Shown: piece after piece, positions 35,974 to 48,200 of the stretch
Layout of the letters: each line of letters begins with the position of its first letter
How positions within the stretch are numbered: the stretch's first letter is position 1
Assembly: GCF_029852145.1 (NCBI RefSeq)
Contig: NC_079975.1
Coordinates: 18,349,275-18,413,274 of the forward strand
Origin: Microplitis mediator
Lineage: Eukaryota > Arthropoda > Insecta > Hymenoptera > Braconidae
Length of the DNA stretch: 64,000 bases
Reading direction: 5' to 3'
Program-made: the position numbers and the translations under genes
The notes under the pieces: generated by a model
Told to the model about the DNA's origin: nothing
Database searches by the model: none
What the model saw: the letters and a program-made list of their open reading frames with translations, nothing else

Positions 35974-37574
35974 TTATTTTTTAACGTTAATATTACGACC
36001 AAGTGGATTAAATTGATACATTGATGCTGAATCACTTAAGTTATCATTATTAATTTTATCATTTTGATTTTTTTCTAGACCGTTAATATTTTTATTAATA
36101 TTAATTTTTGTATTATTAGCGATATTATTAATATTTTTATAATCATTTAATGGTTTCTTATGATTATCTTTATGAATTGCAAAAGCTTCTTTAATTGTAG
36201 ATTGTCGTTGATTTTTTTTTGTAGAATTTACTTGATCATTTATTTTACTATAATTATTTTTAGCTGAATTATTTATATTTCTTGAATGTGATATCGGATT
36301 GTTTTTCGTCGTTCCTCGATTTGAAATTTCTGTTTTTTGTCTAAAAGTTAAATTATAATTTAAGATTAGATAATTTATTTTGTTACACTTCACTATAAAC
36401 TAATAATAAAATATTTACGGATAAATTTTAGATTTAATGTTATGAGAGTTTAATTTATTGCTAGTACTGCTATTATTTTTGCCATAACTTTCAATTCTAA
36501 TTGGAAGTTTAACAAATCGTTTTTCAGTTTTAAAATCAAATTGATTGTCATAACCCACTAATACTGGAGGAGTTGGAATATTAATGTTGGTAGATGATTC
36601 TTTTTTAGATAAAGCCGTTCTCATTTGATTTAAATATTCACTGTAATGAAAATTAACCATTACTAATTTATCATTAAAAATATTTATAATATTAATTTTA
36701 TAAAATTTAAAATACAATACCTATATTGATATAAATCATTGGACAGATCAAATAATTTATTTTGTCGATTTAAAACAACTGAAACCATGGAATCGTTAAC
36801 AGTTTTATCAAATTCTCTTGTTTTACTCTTTATTCTTTTATTGTTGCTATCAATACTATCTTCATTATTATATTTTCTTTTATTATTATTACCTACATTT
36901 CCATTTGTAACCTCAGTAATAAAATGATCAATTTTCTCTAACTCTTTTTCGGATGGGAATTCGTTATCAAACCAAAGATTATCAGTTTCGTTTCGTTTTT
37001 CTGTTAAATCTGTTTGCGTTTCTTTGTCATGTAAAGTTTTTTTGTTACCATTCACGTTTCCGGCTTTATGTGATATGATTTTTTTTTGTAAAGTTTCAGG
37101 CATATTTTGTACTTCATTATGATGTTCTTGGTCTTGTTCTAATTGTTTTAGTGCTTTATCAACGCCTGTACACACAAAGCTAGGAGTATCATTGAAAATA
37201 GAATTGTCTTCATTAACTTTATCATTATTATTATTAATATTATTTTTATTAATTTGATGAGTTTGATGACTGAACTGATGTTGTTCATTATTTATATCAG
37301 ATAATTCTAAATCAAGATTTTCGAAACTTATTCTTGAAAATGAGTGTGTAGCTCTCATGAGTTCTTGACAATTTTCAAAATTATCTAATGATTGTGAATA
37401 AATGTTGTCTTCAAAATGAACTGAATTTTCTTTTTTCACTATAAAATTTTCAGAATTATGATTATCAACTTCTAATTTACATGTCGTACAAATACTTTCT
37501 TTGTCAATAAATGCCAATAATTCTTCTTCATCTTCTTGTAACAATTTATCAACTGAAGCTTTATAATCATTCAT
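35974..37574 (-). CDS. Unrecognised Asn-rich protein (480 aa, 3 exons)
   Basis: Exons on the minus strand: 36721-37574, 36419-36640 and 35974-36340. GT-AG borders and phases (2, 2) are consistent. The protein starts MNDYKASVDKLLQEDEEELL. It has a CTTC pair near residue 30, SRISFENLDLEL, a tract of Asn repeats, an LWFDNEFPSEKELEKIDHFI block, a basic KRKYNN...NNKRIKSK segment (possible nuclear signal), and in the last third RQSTIKEAFAIHK, which looks like a degenerate PCNA-binding motif. I do not recognise a family. Most of the C-terminal 120 residues are low-complexity Asn/Lys. A nuclear role is inference. It shares a divergent promoter with TBC1D7. Confidence 0.75.
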
Positions 37575-38180
37575 TTTTATTTATTATTGTAGTTTTAATT
37601 TTCAAATCAAATACTTAATAATTATTGTTAATGTAATTATAGTGTTTATTGACATGAAAAATTTATTTTTATTTAAAATTATCAGTCAGTAGCTGTTGAA
37701 ATTTAAAATTGAAAAATGATTACTATCGATATAAAAATTTCGAGAGTATAAAATACGATCTATCGATATATTGTAATGCGACTCCATAACCTCGCGGCAA
37801 TTTATAAAATTAAATGTTTCATAATTTTTATAAATTCTAACAAAATTTTTCATAAAAATAATGTGATAATTTCCATGGACACTAGACATGGATAATATTA
37901 ATTATTTATAGTAGAGGATTCATAAAGAAAAAGTAATTTAATCTATATTTAAAATTTTACGCTAATCTTAAATTGCGTCAAAACTTCGCGCACCCAATTC
38001 GGATGCGCGTGTGTATATATACATGTACATATAATTTTTTTATTTGTATTAAAATGAATGACAAGTAAATTGATCATTACAAGGTTGTACGGTGCTACAA
38101 GTTTGTCAATGCAGCGTATAATATATGTTTAATAATAATTAATATAATTATTGATTGCCATGAGATAAATTATCAAAATT
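37575..38180. promoter_or_regulatory. Divergent promoter of the Asn-rich gene and TBC1D7
   Basis: TATCGATA octamers are at 37724-37731 and 37761-37768, both DRE-type. A CGCGCACCC...GGATGCGCG imperfect palindrome lies at about 37988-38010. These are the only promoter-like words in the interval. Confidence 0.55.
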
Positions 38181-39734
38181 ATGGCTGATGAACGAAATTT
38201 CCGTTCTTCTTATTATGAAAAAGTAAGTAATATTTATTATTATTATATTAGAAAATGATTATAAAATAAATAATCATTGAGGAGGTTAAAAAATAAAGCA
38301 TCTATTATACTATTTAATAATAACAAATATTAAATAATGACAGTAAAAGTAATAATCATATTTTTAATTTCAAATAATTAAATAGGTAGGTTTTCGTAGT
38401 GTTGAAGAAAAAAAATCATTAGAAATTTTATTAAAGGAACAGCCATTTGATAAAGCAAAATTAAAACAATTTTGTCTTCGATTCACTGTACCTGCAATCT
38501 ATAGGAATTTCCTATGGAAAATATTGTTGGATGTTACACCAATTTATACAGGAAGTAATGATTTTGTAGCATCACAAAGGAGAGATGAATTTCATGACTT
38601 GAGAAAGGCACTGAGAGTTACAAAAATAGTTGATGAAAATTCTAAACCTCACCAAACATTACTTATTATGTGGTTATTAAGAACAAGACGGGCAAAATTA
38701 GATATAAATGCTCAATTAGAGTCTTCATTGTTTAGGTAAAAAACAATAAACCATAATTATTAACAGATAATAATAATAATATTATTTAATATCATAATAA
38801 ATTAATCATTTTATTGATTATTCCGTATAGAGCAATGAGCAGAATGGCTGAAAGTCTCTGGCATATCATGGAAGGTGATCACGAGTATGAAAAAATAATA
38901 GATATTTATTGGCTACTGTGTGGATTTTTAGATCATGTTGATAAATTTTATAATGATGTTGGAAGATTAATAGATTGTACTTCGGCGCTTCTTGAAAAAG
39001 AAGACTCGTGTCTTTATAAACATTTATTAAAATGTGAAGTTTTGAACAATATTCCTTTTGACCAGTGGTTCTGTTCTTGTTTTGCTGAAACTATTTGTGA
39101 TGGATCTCTTCCAAAGTATTATTATTATTACTTTGTGAATAATTTATTAATTGAGACATTGATATAAAATCTTAATAATAATAAAAACAATTTTTTCAAA
39201 CTTTAAAATATATATTGAACTCAAAACGATCGATTTAAAAAAAAATTAATAAATAAAAAAACATCAAGTGTTTTCAAAAAACGTGTACATTCAATCTTTT
39301 TGAAATTAATGTTTCTGTATAAATGTCTTTTTTAATTTGTAACTTAATTAATTCATTAATTAAAACTTGTAACCATGTTTAATAATTATTATTCGTTATT
39401 CTAGAATTTGGGATAAAATCGCTGTTGGAGCTTATAAAATTCTTGCTTTTGTTGCGGCTGTTGTTTTTATAACTCTCAGAAGATTTCTATTAAATTGTGA
39501 TAGTACAGATTGTGTATTAGATACTATTTCACATGTAAGTTGTAAGAACAAAATATCTTTAAAATAGTTTTTATTTAGACTTTTTAATTTAATTGGAAAA
39601 AAAAATTTTAGATAAATGAAGAAACATCTGAAATGATAGTCAACAAAGCAATAGAGCTGTGGCAACAAAGTGGTTCTGCTCTTGTAACAATGTCTCCAAA
39701 CACAAATATTATAAACTCAACATCAAACGCATGA
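38181..39734 (+). CDS. TBC1D7: TBC1 domain family member 7
   Basis: Five exons, 38181-38222, 38386-38735, 38831-39115, 39405-39534 and 39612-39734, phases 0, 2, 2, 0, give 309 residues (human 293). The protein opens MADERNFRSSYYEKVGFRSV, and the degenerate TBC fold follows with VPAIYRNFLWKILLDVTP, QTLLIMWLLRTRRAKLD, FDQWFCSCFAETI and KIWDKIAVGAYKILAFVA. The classical Arg and Gln fingers of active Rab-GAPs are not evident, as in other family members. In animals TBC1D7 is the third subunit of the TSC1-TSC2 complex that restrains TORC1. The cysteine-containing helix block and the length support this over other TBC proteins. Confidence 0.93.
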
Positions 39735-40460
39735 CGTATCAATTATGAAATATATCCGACCAAATGTTTTTTTCTACTGATATTTTGTAAATAATAAATA
39801 TTGCCTGCATAAAAATTAACATTGACTATAAAGAAAATATTCGAACAGAAAAACCAAGTTTAAAAAAAAAGTACACCTTTACTATTCCTTTATCTTAAAA
39901 ATAATTATTTATTGATGCAATCATACATCGTACATATACAATTTTCTCGATGATAAATCGAGCTCTAAATTTTTGTTTAACAGCTATGCACTCATATCTT
40001 CTTTCTTTTATCATGATGTTTTAATTAATTACGTCTCGTTCGCTAATTAGTTTTCATTTTTTTTTAAGTCAAAAATTTAATTTATTGGATTTTGTATGTA
40101 TTCATTTCGTACGTAATTACAGTATAAATACAGTGAATAAACTTGCGCACAAATATAAATTAACGTTTTATATGACATCTATTTTATAAATCTTATAAGA
40201 TAACAAAAAATTCTTTGTTTTTTTTTTTTCTTGTACACTCCTCCACACTCAAAGATCTCTGATTGTATTAAAAAAAAAAAAAAATTAAGTATTTTTTCAC
40301 CAACTTCATAAATTTTTTATAATCTACACTAAACTCACCAGGAGTCAAAATATTTTATTTAATAATTTATTCCGAGCTTTAAGCAATTGTAAATACCGTC
40401 AAAAGAGTTCTTTGAGTACAATTTTTAAACCTTTTTGAATGAATTGACGTGATCTATTTT

Positions 40461-40494
<34 letters not shown>

Positions 40495-42266
40495 TACAAA
40501 CGTCTGCCAAGGCATTACTTTATTTTGGTTGAAATTATTTTTTTTTCTTTTATTAATGCTGGGGTTTATGGTCCGATTTGACAAAATTATTTAAACTGAT
40601 CTTTGGCTTTGGTTTCATGATGAAAACTCGCACAATTCTCGCTTTATCATCGACGAGAGAGAGAATTTAAGTAATAAAAAAAAAATTTATATGTAATTTT
40701 TTATCATAAAAAAAAACATACAATCGTGAAATCATTATTTTTAAAAAATGAGTTATGAACATATGAATTGTACAATCTTTGATTGTCTCAGAGATTGATT
40801 GAGCAGTTAATTTTTTTTTTTTTTTTAATAGAAATTTTATAATTAATTTTAATTTAGTGAATCATTTAATTATAAACTTTTTATTATTTGTTTAAAAATT
40901 ACGTTTTATAAAAATTTTTATAATAAAATTGTGAGAAAGTGATATGATTGTAGTTTAAAATATAATTAAAAGATTCTAGTATGTGTGAATAAATTAAGAA
41001 ACATTTGGTAGTTTGAAAATCTAGCGGTAAACGCTCGTTTCAAAAGATTTTTTTTTTCGAATATTTGTCAATTAATGAATGCTTGATAGTAATAAAGTGA
41101 GATTTGTGAGTGATTAAATAGTCAAAAATTTTAATAAAGATTATTAAAAAACAATTGTAATTGATGGTTTTAAATATAAAGTAATTTCGATTTATTTTGT
41201 TCCTAATGTTTCTTTTTTCTGATATAATATTTTTTATCAATTTTATTTTCAACAATACAAGCTATAAATTATTCGTCTACTGAAAGTCAAATAACTTTTT
41301 GTAAAAATTTTTTAAAGTAAGTGAATAAAATGAAATATAAAATATTAAACTCAACATATATTCTTTAATTTTCACAATTGTTTTCGCAATTTAAAAAATT
41401 GTTACACTTCATAAACATTACACCAAGAATTAATTCACAATTATACGTTTCAAAAATATTCAAAACGGATTTTTTTTTTTTTTTTAACCAACATACACTT
41501 AAATAATTTTTCATTTATAAAAAAATAAAATCAATGATTGTCTCTCTTTAAATCGTCGAGTATGAAGTTTCAAAGTGCGGTAAAAATTATAACGCGATAT
41601 CAAAAGCTCGCATATAATTAACAAAATTCTACACGGATTTTATATGAATTAAATTTTATTTTTTATAATTATTTTCTTTTTATAACTATAGTGAAAAATA
41701 CTGTTTATTATCTTTCTTTTTTTTTTTTTTTGCAATGGCGTTAAATGTATTCAATCGTTCACACTGTAATAACTGCTGCAAGTCCTTTTATTTGTGCACT
41801 CGGCAGAAGCTAATTATGATTAACAAACAAATGTCAATCACACAGCTATTAATTTAATATTATATTATTATTATTATTTTTATTATTATTACAATTATTA
41901 TCATTAATTTATATTTATAATTTTTCTTTACAATATTTTTCAGTCAACGGAGAACTTTAAAGTCAATCCTCGGCATCATGTCTTCGCGTTAACAACGACA
42001 TACTCATGTATATTACGATTTTATTTTCTCCTTTCTTCATTTGACATTTCAATGATTTTTGTTTTTGATTTACGCGAATGACAACAAAATATCCTTGTAA
42101 CTTTTGTTTGCTTATTATTGTGTTGTTGATGTTTTATTTTTCTAGATCAAACACAGAGGTGGACTTAAATAAGCCTGAAGGTGTCTACGACCTTCGATTA
42201 ATTGGCAGGATAGGCCTCCTCTCTATGTTTATTATTGACAGCTTGCCGGAGTACCGGAAAGAATGG
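39735..42266. other. Convergent 3' region of TBC1D7 and MFSD14
   Basis: Very AT-rich, with T runs of about 30 (40462-40493) and others at 41470 and 41718. No gene is supported; part of it is probably the 3'UTR of MFSD14 on the minus strand. Confidence 0.4.
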
Positions 42267-45200
42267 CTAGAGAGCTGCTGAATTGCAGTTGTCGACTAGA
42301 GGAGACAGTGGTCCTACTTTACTACGACCACTGACAATTCTTTCCGGTTCAAAATGAACGTCCAATGACAAACCTGAAAATTAAAAGAGAAAAAAGTTAT
42401 TTATTTATTACTTTTTTTTTCAATAATCGATTAAATTGATTAAGATATAAATTTATTATTTATTTAAACTACATTAAAAATTAGCATGAAGCAATAATTT
42501 TTTACCCAAATAATTGAATGATAAGCATTAATAATTTTTTTAAACATATTTTTTTATATCATCAATAAAATTTCCATAAAAATAAAAAATATTTCTATTT
42601 AAATAACCATTCTAAATTATTTTTTAATCGTAAAAAAAATTAATTAATTTTAAGTAATTTTTGGATTTTATTTTACTTGGATAATTATTGTAAAAAAAAA
42701 ATAATCAAATTTAAAAATATCGTGTCCATTGTAATTAAGCATTCATAAGCATTTTCTTCGTCAAAAACTATTGACTAATGAAATAAATATTTTCATACTA
42801 ATTTTTTTATTATATTTAACGAAAGTCCTTCAAGTTAATTGATACATTTTTACAAAAAGGACAAAAATTTTCATTAAAGAGATCAAAATGTATACTGTTA
42901 AAAATTTTCTTTGAAATTTAAAGCAAATTACTTGAAGATAACAAAAAGTTCAAATCAGTCAAAAATATCATTGTAAATTAACTTATTTACATTACTTTAA
43001 ATTTCCAAATCTTATAAATATCATAAAAATAAAAATCAGAAAATGTTTTATCTTATTTCATTTCAATAATTTCAATTTTTCATTGTGAAAATTAATTGTT
43101 TTTTTTTTTACTGTCCAGAGCTCAATGAATTTTAAATAATGTTAATTTGGAGGTGATAGTTATTTGAAAAACCATCATTTTTATTGAAAATTCTTTTTTT
43201 TCATGTATAATTAGACAATCATCTTTGAAAATCGAAAAAATTTTTAACAGTGTAACAAACTTTATTTTATGTAAATATTAAAATTTCTCACATTAATTTT
43301 GTGAAAATTTTGTTTGTTTTTTTTATTTATTAATTTTAATATTATAGTAATATTTTTCAATTAAAAAATACAAAAAAAATTTCTAAGTATTAACATGCAA
43401 TATTAATAGCTAAGATAATAACTGAAGAAAAAAATAGTTATACTTAGATTGTTAATAATATAAAGAGTAATTGAAATTTTTAGGATAAATAAATAACGTG
43501 TGTTATAAAAATATACCAGAGTAAATGATTTCACGGACATTTATAACTCGTACTATTTTACATCTTTATCGTGAGTGACCTCGATCTACTTAGGTATACG
43601 AGCCCTCGAGCATAATATATTTTACCAATGAAACCCACATGTGAATAGACGAAATGAAAAAAATAAACCCACCACCAGAAGCGTATGCATCCAGCTCTAG
43701 CAATAAACGGAAAACCTGTAACGTACATTTTTGGTATGCGTATTTACCAGATGGCCTGCGTGATGTGGAAGAGTGATGATGCAACGGACCTGTTGCCATT
43801 GGATTTGACTCATCAGGAATAAACGCAGCTACTAGTAGTGCGCATATTACAAGTAATGCACCAAATACGAAGGGAGGCCCTGGCACCAACTGAAATCCAT
43901 TCTTTATGTGACAACGATAGATTATCAATTTAATATTTAACATAAATTTCCTTTATAAATGAATAAATAAATAAAATTAGAAAAAAATTAATAATACAAG
44001 TAAATCATGATGCATTGGTAATCAAAATTTAATTAATAAATTGCGTGACTGATACTATTTAACACAATATAAATTAAAAGAAAAAAAAATTATTTATAAA
44101 TCGTGAAAATAATTTTGTCTTTTAATGAAATATATACTTTGAATGAAAAAATAAATAAATATATGATTTTTTTACTTTTTAAACTTAAGTTTCAATAAAA
44201 TAACTCATCAAAATATTTGTAAAAAAGAAATAAAACTAATAAAAAAAAATAATTAATTTTTTTACCTGTGGAACCATGTCTATATGTATAGCAGTTCCTG
44301 TTTGATTACTATCTTCCAAAAGAGAAGGTTTTAGAGGTAGTGACGGCGTTTCGTCGTTGAGATCGACGTGAAATAAATAGAATATAACACCAAACATAGC
44401 TGGCCCAAGACCATTACAGAGTCCTCGCATTCCTGTAACCATTCCCTGAACAAGTCCCTGCTTATCAGCATCTGAATGCATTGACACGAATGCAGAAATC
44501 GCTGGATAAGTGATACTTGAGACTGAAGCAAGTATTCCAGCTGCCCACATCATCCTGTAAAAAAAAAAAAACAATAAATATAGCTAATTTATTTTTATCA
44601 TTTTTTTTTTTTTAATTAAGTTACCTCAATTATGATAAAATGAACAATTTAATAATATGAGTCAGTGTCTATTGATTATCGAACTTTTTTTTTCTATACA
44701 GCTCATAAGTAAAAAATATCAGAGAGAGAGAGAGAGACGAGTTGCACTTGTGATTCTAATAAAGCTTATGCGTGTATGATATAAATAGGATTCTGTTTTC
44801 AATAATAAGTATCGGAAGATCCTTAGGGAAATATAAAATAAAATAGAATTTGGGTTAAAATAAACGTGACGTAAGTATTTCATTAGATAAATAGAATACT
44901 AAAGAACGCTAATATTTATTAAATTAATTGTCACATTTATCAATACATCATTAATGCCACGTCATGAAAAGTAATTGAATGCTAAGTCAACGAATCGTGC
45001 GTAAAAAGGTCTATTGATGTCACATTGATATGGTCGCATTGATAACAGTATTCTTGGATATTTCACATTTAACGAGGAAATTGTTATATAAGAAAATATT
45101 TTCCGTTACTTTATTGAGGACTTTTTTATTTATTTAAGACTTTAACTAATGACATTTCATTCTAGTAATGTCGAACTCAACATTATTATAAATAATAAAT

Positions 45201-48200
45201 ATTAAGATGTAAAAGAAATGATAATATAATTTGAAAAATTATCATTAATAATTGAAAATGATTGTATGATACGATAAATTGTTTAAGATATACCTTTGAT
45301 AAAAAATTTTACATAATAGTAAAATAATTTTTTCAACTTAGCAGTTATATTTTATGATGAAATTATGTAAAAAAACATGTACAAAAAAAATTCTAAACAA
45401 TAATTTAATAAGTTAATAAAATAGATAATTATTAAATCTAACAGTATGAAGTATTTTAAAAGTAGTTTAATGAATATTAATAATAAATGATATGTTCAAA
45501 GTTACAAATAAACACAACTTTGTAAGTGAAGTGTTATAGACATTGGTAAAAATCAATATGATTGCTAAGTAAACTAAACAAAGCCACGTAGCTTCAAGGA
45601 TATATCGAACATGACATCAGTTTTCATTTACTAACTATTATTATCAGTGATTCTAACTATCATCTAATTGATACTGACGGCTTGTAATAAATTTTATTTC
45701 ATTAAATTATCGTATATACATTAATCATACACGAAAATTATGACCTAATTTCATGAAAAACTCACGGTCAATAGAAAATTGTAGAAAAACAAAATTATAG
45801 AAATTTTAAATAATGATGATTTTATAATTGCAATTATAATTATTATCAAATTTATATCTAATGTTAAAAAAAATTACCAAGTCTGTGATCCAAATCCATA
45901 CCACATGAGTTGAAGCATTTCAAATAGTAAACCAAGCATGATAGTATGCTTACTACCAAGTGTTTTCATTAATGGACCAAGCAATATTTGTGCTCCAACA
46001 CTTAAAATACCAACTATGGCAATAAATACCGCAACCATTACGGCTGAAAAGCCCATTGCGAGCTTAAGATAAACAAATATACAACTATATTGGCCTGCTT
46101 CTGGTAAATAACTTAAGAATACTGTGACACACAGCATCAATATGGTATGATCTTTGCCAACCTAAATAAATAAATATCATTAATAAAAATACTATCAATT
46201 ACATAATACTAAATATTCAATCAGTTAATTGTTTTTTATATATTCCATTAAATACTTTGCTTTTGAGTTTATTGAAATAATCATAAAAATCTAAATATTA
46301 TAAACTAGATAGTTTATCAGTAAGTGAATCATTGCGACAAGTATTCTGTGATATGTTAATGAGATATAAATTTTAAAATTACATAGTGATAATTTTACGT
46401 GTATGCATTATTATTTGAGTATTTAAATTGAAATCGTACTTTTCCTAAAGCAGCAAATGGATCAGCTTGTTCCCATGATATGGGTACAGGTGGACGAGCT
46501 TTTTCTGGTAAACTCTCCGGTACTGCGACAAGTATAAAGAATACATCGAGAACAGCTATTGCTGTTGCTAACGCTACAGCTAAATTTTCTCCATAAACAG
46601 TCATTGTCCATGCCCCTAAAGCAGGACTAATTACCATGCTGGCTGCAAATGTAGCAGATACCTTGAAAAAAAATTCAATTATTTAAATTTTTTTAAAAAT
46701 AAAATATCGATAATAAATTAAGCTTATAAAAATCAGTTATATATACAAAGAAAAACAAAATGTCTGTATATATATAAATATATTTTTTGAGTTAATTTTA
46801 AATATAATTATTAAAAATTAATTGTTAAGGTTAATATTAAATTTTGATAAATCTGAAGATTGAATTAAAATTTTTAATTATCAAACATTCTATCGGCGAT
46901 ATTTTAAATAATAATTGAATAATAAGAAATATAAAAAAATTCACCAATCCATATGCTAAAGATCGTTGACTTTCTTCAGTGACATCTGCTACGTAAGCAA
47001 ATACAACGGAAAATGTACAGGCAAAAACACCGCTAATAGATATCATAGCAAAAAACCACCAAGTATTTATACTCATAAGTGGTATTGGTGCACACGTAAA
47101 AGCCACTGTTATAAGAAGAAAAAATTTTCTTCCCCATACATCAGACAGTGCACCAATTAACGGCGCTGATAAAAATGACAATAATCCTTTGATACCCATT
47201 ATCAAGCCATTCATTAAAAATGTGTGATCAGGAAAAGTTTCATTTAATACAGATATTATTGGCATCGTCAGTAACCCCCAAGCGAAGAATTCCAAAAATA
47301 TTACTACCAGCGCATGATAGACACTCGCCTCTCCCACACCTGAACTCTGTAACAAAAATAAGTTTTTATTGACTTTAAATTACATAAAATATAAACATTT
47401 AAGAATTTAAAAAAATAATGGTAATATAAATTACAAAATAAAATTTAAAAACGTCTTTGATTTACGACTTAAATTCAGGGATTTAACTTTGAAATTATTT
47501 TTAGCTTCAATCATCAATTATTTTATGTGTTGCATTACAATAAATATCTATAATAAATAATTAATAAATAGTAATTATTTATAAATAATATTTTGTAATC
47601 AGTGACTTTAAAAATTTATAAACGTATTTATTGTTTATGATTAAAACAAATATTGATAATTGGAGTTTAAAAAGTAAATTTCTTTATTTTTTTTATATAC
47701 TAATTAATCTTTAATTTCGGTTATAAACTATTATTGAATCTGACCTTTAAATGCCTGTAACATCTTTGAAATAGACTTAAAGACGGTGCGATTGTCTCAG
47801 GTGTTATTTCTTCACTATCATGGAGCTCAGAACAAGAGGGATCTAGGCCCTCTGCCCCACCTTTTGCCCCTGGGGGCATGACACCGTGGTCACAACCCCC
47901 TTTTTTATATTTTATTTTATTCTACTTCTCTTCATTTATTTTTTTATTTTTAAAATAAATAATCAACATTATCAAGGTGGCATAGTCTAGTTCATTTTTT
48001 TTTATTTTATTATCTTTACCACCTTACCCACTTATCACATTCCACAATTAAATGCTACTTGATCATTATAAAACAATAAATAATCTTAATGTTTAAAAGA
48101 AAAATAAAATTTTCGTAATTCACAATTATGTAAATAAAAAAATAGTAATGAATAATTTTTTTTTTCTGGTTTTTAATGTTTCATTTCAAGGTTATTCAAA

